Shown: positions 10,972 to 21,701, counted from the first letter of the stretch. The stretch: 64,000 bases of DNA from Circinella umbellata (GCA_025093555.1 JAIWNF010000072.1:1-64000), one strand, 5' to 3'. Translations and numbers: made by a program. The notes: generated by a model not told the origin, from the letters alone.

Positions 10972-11665
10972 GTTGCTATTAAACATGTGTTTAGCAGCCA
11001 AAAACAATCATTATTCAGTTTGGAAAAAAAAGACGATCCTATAGTTAAATTATTGTATGCCATCGCTAAGAAGGCATTAGATAATGGAATACAAAAAGAT
11101 GAAAAGACAATTGATGCTTTACTCGATGTTTGCAGTAATGCCAAAAGTCAATTTAAAAGAATCCTCGATGCAGTCACAGATGAAGATCACCCTGATGTAA
11201 AAAGAATCAAGCAATATGCTTCAGATGGTGCCCGTTACACGGCCACTTGTACTTCCAAATTCTTTCAACAAGGATCATCAGATCATCAGCCACAAGACGT
11301 TTTGAGGGAAATTCCAACAATTACAAAACGAGAAATGGATAAGCAATGGATCAAGGAATTCATTGACAGATATAAGAGTGAAAATAGAAAAATGAACTGG
11401 AAAGCTTGTTATGAGCTAGGACTCCAAGAAGGATATTTTAAATCCTATAAAAGTTATAAGAGTCTGAAATCTAGTTATCATAACTGGTCCAAAAATAAAA
11501 AAGAAAAATCATAAAGTTTTCTTTTTTTTTTTACTTTTTCTCACTCACAGCCTCCAAACCTATATTTTTCTACTCTTTTCCTATTGTATTATCTCACATA
11601 TCATAACATTAGCAATATTTGTAACTTGCGTTTTTATATTCATTATTATTTTACTTACTATATTC

Positions 11666-12453
11666 GAGAGTTAATCATTAATCTAGTGATTATAAAAATT
11701 TCTTAACTTTTTTATAATCTATAATTTTTAATAATACCAAGAGATAAAATCAAAATATAAAATATTTTTGATTTTCTTGGCATTGAAATATTAAAAAATA
11801 TCAAAATTTATAAATTTTTGGATATTTTGAGATTTATGGAATTTATAGATGTTATAAAAATCATAAGTTAATATTATATATATTAAAGAAAAATAAAAAT
11901 ATTTATTTTTCAACACCACCACTTCAACAACAATAAGAACAACAATACAACAATCATTAACATGATTCTTATTTCTTCAGATATATTAAAAAACAAATAT
12001 TTGTAACACAAATCTTGTTTTTTCCAGAAATAAAAATATATATATAGGTTTGTTACACAAACAAAATAAATTAGCGTTAGGACTAATTTATTTTATATAT
12101 ATTTAATATTTCAAAAATTCATAGAACTTTAAGAATTATATTTTTTTTATATTTTTAAATTAAAATATGATTACGTAATCATATTTTTAAAAATAAAGTT
12201 TAAAAAATAAATCCTATATAAAGATAAAAATTAATTTATTATATAATAAATTTGATAATTTTTACTCTTTTTGATAGCTACGCTATCTGAATCTTTAATA
12301 AAGATTCTAAAAACAAGATTTGTTATACATATATTTGTTTTTTAATATATATATTTTTTTAAGAATAAAATTTATTTATTAATTTATATAAATATTATAG
12401 ATGATAAAAAAATCAAGAAATTTTTGTAATCATCAGATTTATATTTAATCCTC
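11666..12453. mobile_element. Foldback element C
   Basis: The left end GAGAGTTAATCATTAATCTAG resembles the end of element A, and the right end is its diverged complement (CAGATTTATATTTAATCCTC). Arms are roughly three-quarters identical and include AAATTTCTTAAC against TCAAGAAATTT. It contains TGATTACGTAATCA like element B. TTC borders both ends and could be a short target duplication. It lies about 150 bases beyond the stop of nuclease-like copy 2. Confidence 0.6.
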
Positions 12454-13265
12454 TTCCTCACTTTATAACAATTTTTTTTATCTCAATAACTTCTCAATGT
12501 ACGTTTAATACTCTTTTATAATATTATCATTTACTCTTTTTTTTTGCTACATATAATTATGCTACTCTATTCTATCGATTCAACTCACGTGTGATAAAAA
12601 AGCTACTACTGTACGTAATTTATTATCTAAAAAAAGAAATGATTATTCTAGCATCATGATACATATATAGTAACATATTTTTCTCACAATAGAAGTACAT
12701 AAATATCTACTGATATATATTCTCGCATATGACGTTGTGTTTCTGTCTCTCCAACTGAACAATGGAATGTCTTTTGATGACCAAATATTTAATGTCAGAG
12801 TGATTGTACACCATACAAAATACTTGGAATATTTTATGAACTTACAATTTATTTATTTTTTGAACCTGTATATATTGTCTCATATATATTTCTCAATGAG
12901 ATAGTGCTACTGAAATAAATGAACCGTTTTTTTTTAAAAAAAAAACATTAGTTGCTTTATTATTATTATTATTTCTTTTTTACTGTTAATGTTTGAGAAG
13001 CCTTATTCTCTGCAACCAACCACAGATTTTTATTATATGATGTTATTATAAGACTTTAATTCATATAAAAAACTGCCCCATTAAATCAATGCAAAGCTAC
13101 CAGTAATTTTTCCATCAACTATTCCATTAATTTTTGCATCAACATTTGCGTCAACTTTTGCGTCAACTTTTGCGTCAACTTTTCAATTTCCATAAATTTT
13201 TGCGTCAACATTTGTGTTAACTTTTTACTTCTAATTTTACCCCTAATTTTACTTCTGATTTTACC
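12454..13265. other. AT-rich spacer
   Basis: No gene seen. The right end contains the 12-nt tandem repeat listed separately and leads into repeat R1 copy 2. Confidence 0.5.
13131..13222. repeat. Tandem TTTTGCGTCAAC repeat
   Basis: Roughly five to six units of a 12-nt motif, TTTTGCGTCAAC, some with one-base changes and a short interruption. Related TCAAC-bearing motifs occur upstream of repeat R1 copy 1 as well, so the array may be part of that repeat family. Confidence 0.75.
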
Positions 13266-13579
13266 CTGCTAACTTTTCCGATCAACGTTTTACCAGTATC
13301 TCTGTTTATATTTATATTTACGCACTATTATAAATTTGTGCGAGTCAACCAGATACTAGTTTATCGAATCAACGCTATTTTACTATGATAAGTATATAAA
13401 AAAAAATAGTCGAGATACTACCGGTTTGGCGAAATACTGGTTTAATGAGCACTGGCTTAACGACAAATATTACTAATACAATGTATATTACTTATTGTTT
13501 TAGTTAGTAATGAAAACATTGGTATATATAAATAACTACATCTTATTTGGTCAAATGTATCGGAGACTATGGATATGTA
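13266..13579 (+). repeat. Dispersed repeat R1, copy 2
   Basis: Same orientation as copy 1 at 3424-3761 and nearly identical except for a deletion of about 20 bases in the middle. It ends at GACTATGGATATGTA. No DIRS coding sequence follows, so if R1 is a terminal repeat this is a solo copy. Confidence 0.75.
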
Positions 13580-14100
13580 GTTCGAAAATCAAATCAAACG
13601 AATGCCAATGCACGAATAATATGGTAGTTGCTATTAGAACCAGGATCAACGGTAAGGATGATAATAAATACGTAAGCTTAACGTTTTTTACCTGTCATTT
13701 AAATAGCTACATATAGTCTTAATAACTTGATGAACAAATATTTATTCATATTGTTTTGAACTCCCCACTTGCACAACTATCCGCGATACATAGAAAAAAC
13801 GGTTTGTTGAACATATTTTTGTGTTGTACGTATAGTATTATTCATCCTAATGAAAAAAACTGAAGTTAATATATATATATATATATACATATTCTATATA
13901 CAGATTGATGATACATATGAATATACTACTACAAGTTATCGATATTAAGATACAAGTTGTTATAGATGATATATAATGAAGAAAAAAAAAAGGAACACGA
14001 GGATCGATATAATCATCGGTTAAGACATCATGTATGTGAAATAGAATAAGAAAACATTAGAAAGTATGAATATTTATTATGAAGAAATGGGTAAAAGCAA
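13580..14100. other. AT-rich spacer
   Basis: No supportable gene; an imperfect (TA)n run lies near 13870-13887. The right end is the conserved 3' flank (a GGGTAAAAGCAAAGTAAAAT box) of nuclease-like copy 3. Confidence 0.45.
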
Positions 14101-15205
14101 AGTAAAATTCTTATCAGGTTCTAAATCTTCTTCTTGAAGTCCTAGCTCGTAACAAGCTTTCCAGTTCATTTTTTTATTATCACTCTTATAGCTGTCAATG
14201 AATTCCTTGACCCATCGCTTATTATCCGATTCTCACTTCGTAATTTAAATTTCCCTCAAAACTTCTTGTGGTTGATGATCAGATGATCCTTGTTGCAAAT
14301 ACTTAGAAGAAGTATAGGTGGCCGTGTAACGAACATCATCTAAAAGATATTGCTTGATTCTTTTTTACGTCAGGGTGGTCTTCATCTGCGACGGCATCAA
14401 GGATTCTTTTAAATTGACTTTCAGCGTTACTGCAAACATTGAGTAATGCGTCGACTGTTTTTTCTTCCTTTTTTACTTGATTTTCTAAGGTCTTCTTGGC
14501 GATCCGGTACAGTAATCTAACAGTGAAATCATCTTTCTTCTCTAATCCAAATAATAATTGTTTTTGGTTGTTAAACGTATGTTCGATGGCAATTAAAGTT
14601 GGTAATAGCTCTTTTGATAATGATCCTTCAATAATGTTCGAATCCAAGAAAGATACTGCTTGAGCCCAATGATCTGGCGACAAAAGCATCATATAGGAAA
14701 GAGCATCAGTATTCGAGAGTGTGTTAAGAATTTGGGACGGAATAAGATGATGAAAAGGATAATGACAATAGGCTCAACATCGTATTCCTCACACAAATGA
14801 CCACAATACTTGATTACACATTGGATAAAGGCCTTGTCAACAGTATTCTGAACTTCTATGAGTATTGGTGGTAATTCATCGGTTGCTTTTACAACAGGTG
14901 TATCAAAAACATCGAACTTCTTTCTATCAATTTATTCAGATTCTTTTGTAGTGTAAATATTTTGGCCACGCGATCCTACATATAGACCACTACATTAGTA
15001 AAACAATGTAGAGATTATAATTATACTCTTACTTTAGCCCCCATTTCAAGGTGTCAATTTACCTACAACTGTTTTTATAATGTGATCGATAATACGCTCG
15101 TCCTTGAGAATTTCTTTTGATATTTTGTCTGTGTTTCACAGAATCACGAAATGGAGGAGATCAGCTGGTTTGAATAATCGATAAAAAAAAACAAAAGAGC
15201 ACAAA
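14101..15205 (-). pseudogene. Nuclease-like family copy 3, left arm of an inverted pair
   Basis: Reads leftwards from the centre of a palindrome. It keeps the nuclease-like core (LIEVQNTVDKAF, PIVIIL) and the C-terminal module (MNWKACYELGLQEED), but the codon for Trp in the SEW box is TAA, an extra A in the run before NQAISFR shifts the frame, and a stop lies before the last module. The intron between the GKLTP region and the core is present as in copies 1 and 8. Copy 4 shares the TAA and the A-run shift, so both arms derive from one already dead gene. Confidence 0.7.
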
Positions 15206-16270
15206 AGAAAAGAAAAATTGCTCAAGAGTCTTCAACTATATTTTATGCACTATTCATATTTCATGTGTTTATTTTCCCCAACTAAAAATAAACAGAGTTA
15301 CAGAGGGAACATAAATGGTGCATAAATAAATATGTATTTGAGGGCGAGTCGAGAAAAAAATTCTGTCAAAGCGATTTTTTTTTATTGACTCTCCAAACCA
15401 GATGATCTCCATTTCGTGATTCCGCGAAACACCGGCCCGGGACAGGCAAAATATCAAAAGAAATTCTCAAGGACGAGAGAATTATGGATCACATTATAAA
15501 AACAGTTGTAGGTAAATTGACACCTTGAAATGGGGGCTGAAGTAAGAGTATAATTATAATCTCTACATTGTTTTACTAATGTAGTGGTCTATATGTAGGA
15601 TCGCGTGTCCAGAATATTTACACTACAAAAGAATCTGAATAAATTGATAGAAAGAAGTTCGATGTTGTTTATACACCTGTTGTAAAAGCAACCGATAAAT
15701 ATTGTGGCCATTTATGTGATCAATATGATTTTGAACCTATTGTTATTATCCTTTCCATTCATCTTATTCCGTCCCAAATTCTTAACACACTCTCGAACAC
15801 TGATGCTCTTTCCTATATGATGCTTTTGTCGCCAGATCATTGGGCTCAAGCAGTATTTTTCTTGGATCCGAAAATTATTGAAGGATCATTATCAAAAGAG
15901 CTATTACCAACTTTAATTGCCATCGAACATACGTTTAACAACCAAAAACAATTATTATTCGGATTAGAGAAGAAAGATGATTTCACTGTTAAATTACTGT
16001 ACCGGATCGCCAAGAAGACCTTAGAAAATCAAGTAAAAAAGGAAGAAAAAACAGTCGACGCATTACTCGATGTTTGCAGCAACGCTGAAAGTCAATTTAA
16101 AAGAATCCTTGATGCCGTCGCAGATGAAAACCACCCTGACGTAAAAAAGAATCAAGCAATATCCTTTAGATGATGCCCGTTACACGGCCACCTATACTTC
16201 TTCCAAGTATTTGCAACAAGGATCGTCTGATCATCAACCACAAGAATTTTTAAGGAGGATCCCGATTATC
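14101..16270. repeat. Large palindrome, about 0.9-1 kb arms, spacer about 160 bases
   Basis: The left arm (about 14237-15205) and the right arm (about 15368-16270) are inverted copies of the same nuclease-like pseudogene, facing away from the centre. They share inactivating changes. The right arm has a deletion of about 67 bases at 15696 relative to the left. Confidence 0.8.
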
Positions 16271-17225
16271 TATCCCTTTTTAATTCTACTTATAACATGA
16301 CTATTACACGCGGGATGTTATTACGTGAGAACCAAGCGTAAAAAAAAGCATTTTCCTATTTTAAAGATTGTATGAATCAATGCTTAAAGTATATTAAAGC
16401 AAGCTCTCAAAGCTCCCCGAGATGAGGATGAAAATGCTGATGAAGCATTGAAAATAAGTGATGCAACGGAATCTTTAGGAAGTGGAAATGGATCAGAAAC
16501 ACAAGATTCAGGTACAAGAAGTACGGTAAATAAAAAATAAATAAAATTAAACTAACTTTTAATTAAACTAAATTTAGACGATCATACTTATAATCAATCT
16601 GTGTATGTAGTTCAAGGTAAGTAACTATTAATTAATAATATGATCAACCACAAAAAAAGAGGAATAAATAGCTATTAATATTCTGATAATGTAGAAAATG
16701 GACTACTTAAGTGTATCCATTGTAGTAAAGAATATCGAGCCGTCCACGGCGTACGACAACATTACAAAAAAATCCACAACAATCATTTACTTCCGCTACC
16801 AAAAGGTAGGAAGAAAAAAAAATGGAAATGGACCAAAGAATCATATGTCAGGAATCGAAGAAGAGAGATGGTGGATAAAATTGCCGCAGGAAGTAATGAG
16901 GAGTTGAGCTGGCATTTGGCATATCTGCGCTCGGTAATGGTACCGGCCATACAAAGGTTGGTGGACACACTGACTGGCGAGTTAGCAGTTTGTGCTCCCT
17001 GGGCAACGAATCTGCTACTTCCTTCATTTAGCAGATGTAAAATTCATCAAAGAGAGAATTAGACATGCAATGAATCAAAGAATTTATTTAAAAATACAAG
17101 AACGAAAAGAAAAATGAACGCGAAAGATTGTTATGAGCTAGGTCTCAAAGAAGGATATTTAAAACCTTACTAAAAATCACCAAAATTTGAAATCTAGTTA
17201 TCAAAACTGATTCAAAAATCAAAAA
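15368..17225 (+). pseudogene. Nuclease-like family copy 4, split by a zinc-finger insert
   Basis: Right arm of the palindrome. It shares the TAA and A-run frameshift with copy 3. About 67 bases that encode the E-x-Q catalytic segment are deleted at 15696, joining ACCGAT directly to AAATATTGTGGCC. The gene body runs to about 16270; the C-terminal piece resumes at about 17046 and includes MNAKDCYELGLKEGYLKPY before a stop. The 775 bases between the two pieces carry an unrelated C2H2 zinc-finger ORF. Confidence 0.7.
16385..17062 (+). CDS. C2H2 zinc-finger protein fragment inside nuclease-like copy 4
   Basis: An open frame from 16679 to a stop at 17060-17062 encodes a zinc finger CIHCSKEYRAVHGVRQHYKK with a second His two residues on (C-x2-C-x12-H-x4-H). 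A basic stretch GRKKKKWKWTKES and a helical region follow. Two upstream exons are plausible: an acidic one at about 16400-16515 (APRDEDENADEALKISDATE) and one ending VYVVQ at about 16614 with a GTAAGT donor and an acceptor at GTAG 16691-16694. No start codon could be fixed. It probably arrived as an insert in the pseudogene. It could be a gene fragment or part of a transposon; a nucleic-acid-binding role is inferred. Confidence 0.5.
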
Positions 17226-17710
17226 ATGTTTTTTTTACCAACCCATACCCACATTATCTTCTCTTTTCTTATTAATGATATCGCGACTGCCATAATTTCT
17301 TTTCTATTTTCTCATGTCTTATCTAATATCTGTATCCATTACCCTTCTTCTTCCTAAAATAAAATAGGTAGAGGTCCGTGCTTTTTCGCGGAGTTAGTTA
17401 TGAAACAGTTTGGCATGACAACTTGTATTTACTTTTTTTACCGTTACAGTATTGGGCTTTTCAACTTCGATTTCCTACACAAAGGAAACACAGAAGAAAT
17501 TAAAGCTTTTGATCTATCAACTAAAGTCAGTTTTAGGACATTAAGATTCAAAAAAAAAAAAAACTAGAGTTATTGAAGTCAGCGAAAGTATTATCAGAAA
17601 AGCTCTTCTTTATTGTGAATATTCCCTGACACTCAATCAATAGTTTTTATAAATGATTCAATAAATCTTCAAAAGCAAACGCTAACACTGAGTAATGCCA
17701 AAGCGAAAGC
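17226..17710. other. Spacer between nuclease-like copies 4 and 5
   Basis: Short coding-like stretches (for example one reading KLELLKSAKVLSEKLFF near 17560-17620) appear in different frames with stops. I cannot assign them; they could be decayed gene pieces. Confidence 0.35.
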
Positions 17711-17786
17711 TGAAAGTAATGGAAGTAGTGGAAAAGTAACGAAAAAGTAACGAACGTAACGAAAGTAATGAAAGTAACTGGTTAAT
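17711..17786 (-). repeat. Array of a 9-nt repeat (GAAAGTAAC), left
   Basis: Seven to eight imperfect units of GAAAGTAAC/GGAAGTAAT type. The same unit appears in the opposite orientation at 19198-19275. The two arrays bracket nuclease-like copy 5 with about 105 bases on its 3' side and about 43 on its 5' side. Confidence 0.8.
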
Positions 17787-17890
17787 CGTTTTTCACTGAA
17801 ATTGTTTATTTTTGTTAATAGATGAAAGTATGACTAATGTTGATTATTTAATAATAAAAAAGGGTATTCATTTATACAATGTTAACTGTC

Positions 17891-19154
17891 TCAAAGAGTG
17901 TGACGATGAAAGGCCATTTTTAGTGTTGAATAGGATCCAAATCGATTGAATAGACCTTTCTCAATTCCTTGATCATAACAAGACGCCCATTTCATTTTGC
18001 CTCGATTTTGTTTTATGAACTCTTTTACAAATAGAAGATCCTTGGATTCAGTGATTAAAATGGGTGTTACACTGGTGGACTCTTCTTCCCCTATACAGGG
18101 TCGTTTAAAGTTTTCTGTAAAGCTGATACCATCTTGTGCATATTTTTCAATACGTTTCCGAGAGGTTTTATCATTCAAATTGTTATTATGAATAACTTTT
18201 TTAAATTGAGATGTAATCGCATCGCAAAAGGATTCGATCTTTGTATCCTGAATTACTTTGATGTTTGATTCATCGGCAAAGATGTGGTAAGCTATTTTGT
18301 AAATTCTTTGAAGCGTTGAAACCATATATTCATCCAAGGCAACAAGATTTTTTTGGTGCAAGACGCGCATCAGAACGTCTGATAGCGCTTGGGTCAGGTT
18401 CTTGCCACCCAACTCCACGAAAGATAAGCTGCAGCTAATTTCGGATACAACTGCGCGTAATGTTCAACAGCACGGTCTTTAGAGCTGGAATCATAAAACC
18501 ATGTGTTATTCCTGTCATTGCTTCTTGCATGTTGCTGTTCTTGTGTTGTTGCTATTGGTGCCGACGACGAAAAGTTGTGTTTTTGTTGCTGTGTTAAAAA
18601 ATGAACTAGTGCAATCATTTTTGGCATGGGTACTTGTAGGAACGATGGGATCGAATCAGCATTGTAGATATGAACTTGTTTTCCCAAAGCGAACTGGAAA
18701 GTATATAGTATGGTTCATTATCGCGTTTGACAAAACTTTCCTTGCAAAAGTGTTTACTTGAAAACCCATCAATATTGATGACTAAAACAATGGGGAGAGT
18801 CTTTGTTTCATCAAATACATTTAATGAATATCGCATTAATCGTGCAATAAACTCATGGGACACCTTTTTCTGAATCTGCACAATGACAAGAGCAAGATTC
18901 TTGGTGTTATCTTGAGGATAGTACGTTATGTCCGTTCTTCTGTTGTCGTTGTGTTCTGTTGGCCCATTGTGATATGCAGAACCGCAAATTTCACCACCTG
19001 CAACAGAGCTAATTATAATATCTTTGATGTCATCTATACGAAGCACGGCTCTACTACAAGAATCGCTTCCTGGTGTAACTGGTAAGAACAATGTATATAG
19101 TTCTTCGGTGTCAGGGGGATTGCATAAAGGATTGTCGCGTGTAAAAGTTGTCAT
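17891..19154 (-). pseudogene. Nuclease-like family copy 5, nearly full length, two frameshifts
   Basis: Starts at ATG 19154 and encodes about 420 residues in three frames. N-terminal region: PPDTEELYTLFLPVTPGSD. Core: Asp in RRTDITYYP, then VIVQIQKKVSHEF, where the usual Glu of E-x-Q is Gln, then LPIVLVINIDGF. A one-base shift in the GGGAAAAC run near 18685 and another near 18420 break the frame; the next parts hold IYNADSIPSFLQVPMPKMIA, and KNLTQALSDVLMRVLHQKN through KMKWASCYDQGIEKGLFNRF and YSTLKMAFHRH. No intron is found where copies 1, 3, 4 and 8 have one. The two shifts could be assembly errors; without them this would be a complete gene. Confidence 0.7.
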
Positions 19155-19197
19155 TGGTTATATAAGTGGAGACAAAAAGATGAAAATGATTGGCATT

Positions 19198-19275
19198 CAG
19201 TTACTTCCGTTACTTGCGTTACTTGCGTTACTTTCATTACTTTCATTACTTCCGTTAGGTTCGTTACTTGAGGTA
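19198..19275 (+). repeat. Array of a 9-nt repeat (CGTTACTTG), right
   Basis: Eight imperfect units reading TTACTTCCG, TTACTTGCG, TTACTTTCA and TTACTTGAG. It is the reverse complement of the left array at 17711-17786, giving copy 5 inverted flanks of simple repeats. Confidence 0.85.
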
Positions 19276-19878
19276 TGTTTTTTTTATCGGTGTTGTCAAT
19301 CCCCTCCCTCCCCTTCCCCTCTTCTTTTCCATTTACTTTGAATACTATGATTTTTTTAATCAATAAAAAAAACTGATAGCATCATAATTTATTTCTTATC
19401 AACGTTTTGATCTTATACTATATCAACACGCATAAAGCAAGGCAGCGTCGTTATAGAAACATATTCTACAAATGAATGCGCTTACTTATATGTTCCTCTA
19501 AAAAAAAATTTTTTTGGTCAACTTATCATTTATTGGAACGAGTGAGAAAAGAAAATTATAGTATATCAGAGAGATCACTCCATGATTTATAAAATCATTT
19601 ATCTACGAAAGGGGTCAAAAAGTTCACGCACTTGGAACTTTATCCCCCCCCCCTGTGAATCTGTGTATACATTGTTTCATATATACTCTTCAATAGTACT
19701 ATTTCTGAAATGAATAGGTGCTTTTATATTCTTTATTGTCAGTAAGACATTGTTTGAAAAGTTTTACAAGTGGGCAGGTAGTATCTTTAGTATGTAGAAT
19801 TTATTGCCGCAACCCCGCAAAAAAAAAAAAAAAAATGCAAAAACTGTTTTATTTTCCCTTGTCCATTAGCCCCAAAAA
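19276..19878. other. Spacer and presumed promoter of the TDRD3-like gene
   Basis: No coding region seen. Homopolymers (C8 near 19645, A-runs near 19820) and a T/C-rich patch at about 19300-19330. It marks the border between the accessory block and the housekeeping block. Confidence 0.45.
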
Positions 19879-21701
19879 ATGAAAGAAGCATTACAAAAAG
19901 AAGGCTGGTACCTTAGTGATGAAGGAATCAATATTCTTTATGAACAACTTGGTCGTACTGATGCATCATTAAATGAATTAATAACAACTGCACTTGATGT
20001 AATTCTTTCTTTATATATATATATATTTTATAATTACGAATAAATAATTATTATTCCCCCAAAAAAAACCACACCTTTTTGATATTTATTATTATTATTT
20101 TGCATAAATTAATATTTAATGTAGACAGATTTACGTCAAATAGCTGAACCATTGGATCGAAAAGGAGAACCCATAATACCAAGTCAAATTGTTTTACAAC
20201 TACAACAAGTAACGAACGTTGCATTACCCTCGACACATCAAGTAGAAAATCCAAGACTTTTTAAAATCGTATTTAGTGATGGAAGCAAAAAGAAATTGAC
20301 AGGTGTTGAATTTTTAGGACCAGTGGAATCAATAAAGTAATGTATATATATATATCTATCTTGTTTCGTATGTCGTTTTTTTTTTCACACACACTCTCTC
20401 TCCTTCTACTTTCTCCTCTATAATATTATATATTAATAATTTTTTGAAACCAAAATGAATAGATTATTTACACCTCCTGGATCAAAATATTTGGTAACAA
20501 AACCTATCACTATAAAAGACCAATTATTATTACTGGGTCCAGGCATGTTAAAACCATTAGGGGGTCATGTTCAAGAAATGGTTCAAGCATGGCGTGCAGG
20601 AAAGGTAAAAAATAAAATAAAATAAGAACTGATGATCATATATAAGAGCTAATAGAAAAAGTGGGTTACTAACAGTCATTTATCATTGGGGGAATGAAAA
20701 CTTTCTTATTTTAGCAATTTGTCAAACGTGGATTACAATCAAAAGAAGATGATAGTGGGCCTCCTCCTTTTGTTCCTTTTAAAATTAAATCAATTACAAA
20801 AGAAGAAAATAAAAAGAAACAACCTTCTTCAGTAACAACAACAGAGGATACAAAGGATAAAAAGAAAAGTATGGAGGGTAACAAAGATGACAAAAAGTCA
20901 AAGAATAAAAATAATGAACAAGGCAAGAAGAATAACAAGCGACAGGAATCCAAAAAAGTGGACGAATCGGACAAAAAGGAGGGTGGATCCAAAGATAATA
21001 AAAGGAATAAGCCTGATAAGCCAAGGTCAAAATTGGACAAACCAACGAATAAATCGGACAAACCAACGAATAAGTCTGACAAATCAACCAATAAATCAGA
21101 GAACCCAACCAATAAATCTGACAAACCAGCCAATAAGTCTGATAAATCAACTAATAAATCTGACAAACCAACCAATAAGTCTGACAAACCAACCAATAAG
21201 TCTGATAAACCAACTAATAAATCTGACAAACCAACCAATAAGGCTGACAAACCAACCAATAAGTCTGACAAACCAACTAATAAATCTGACAAACCAACCA
21301 ATAAGTCTGACAAACCAGCAAATAAGTCTAAATCTGATAAGACTAACAAACCATCCTCACCAGTAGCAATGGTACTTACTGACAAAAAATCAAAATCCGA
21401 TAAACCTAATAATAATAACAATAAGCAAGCTAAAAAGATGAGTGATAACCCAGACGATAATCATAACAAACCAAAAAAACAAGACCGATCCAAAAATAAA
21501 TCGAAAGAAGGGAATCGTTCTACAAGTAATGATGCTACAGAGGATAATGTGTCAAGTCGAACATTAACGAGAGATCAAGTTTTGGATAATGATAATAGTG
21601 GGGGTAGAGGTAGAGGTAGAGGTAGAGGACGGGGTCGTGGTCGTGGAGGAGGATATAGAGGTCGAGGAAGAGGACAAAATCAAGAAAAAGTTGTTGAATA
21701 A
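19879..21701 (+). CDS. TDRD3-like OB-fold protein with Lys/Asp repeats and RG-rich tail
   Basis: Four exons: 19879-19998, 20125-20336, 20463-20604 and 20715-21701 (486 aa). The N-terminus (EGWYLSDEGI, TDLRQIAEPLDRKGEP, LLLGPGMLKPLGGHVQEMVQ, DDSGPPPFVPFKI) matches the DUF1767/OB-fold part of TDRD3, which in animals scaffolds topoisomerase III-beta on RNA and chromatin. The middle is 14 tandem copies of a 7-residue SDKPTNK unit, and the end is an RG-rich box (GRGRGRGRGRGRG) likely to bind RNA. No Tudor domain is seen. All joins keep frame. Partnership with Top3 is inferred from the family. Confidence 0.85.
21033..21326 (+). repeat. 21-bp coding tandem repeat (SDKPTNK x14)
   Basis: Fourteen in-frame 21-base units inside the last exon of the TDRD3-like gene, with synonymous changes and a few replacements (LDKPTNK, SENPTNK, ADKPTNK). 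The unit is Lys/Asp-rich and probably unstructured. Confidence 0.95.

Larger units (their letters stand above)
9103..11514 (+). pseudogene. Nuclease-like family copy 2, split by foldback elements
   Basis: The first part (9103-9305) continues the family from the hAT junction through PIVIILSIHLIPSQIL to PLPPLV. After 1.67 kb of foldback DNA the same frame resumes at 10972 with VAIKHVFSSQKQ and reaches a stop at 11514. The second part is the most complete C-terminal half in the window: a Lys/Asp-rich helical region (SQFKRILDAV, RIKQYASDGARYTAT), a linker, and a terminal module MNWKACYELGLQEGYF followed by YKSLKSSYHNW. That module looks like a small helical, possibly DNA-binding, domain. The N-terminal nuclease motif is missing because the hAT-like element replaces it. 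Confidence 0.7.

Noticed and set aside
9302..10975. Foldback insert read as a spliced intron (introner-like)
   Set aside because: No AG acceptor lies at the right boundary and the left GTTGAG is a poor donor; a target duplication explains the junction better.
19151..19363. Minus-strand frame encoding EVTEVMKV-type repeats
   Set aside because: It is only the translation of the 9-nt array, which is a multiple of three and so stays open.
20711..21421. 236-codon minus-strand frame with DLLVGLS repeats
   Set aside because: It is the antisense of the SDKPTNK coding repeat in the TDRD3-like gene; the plus-strand frame has splice support and family motifs.
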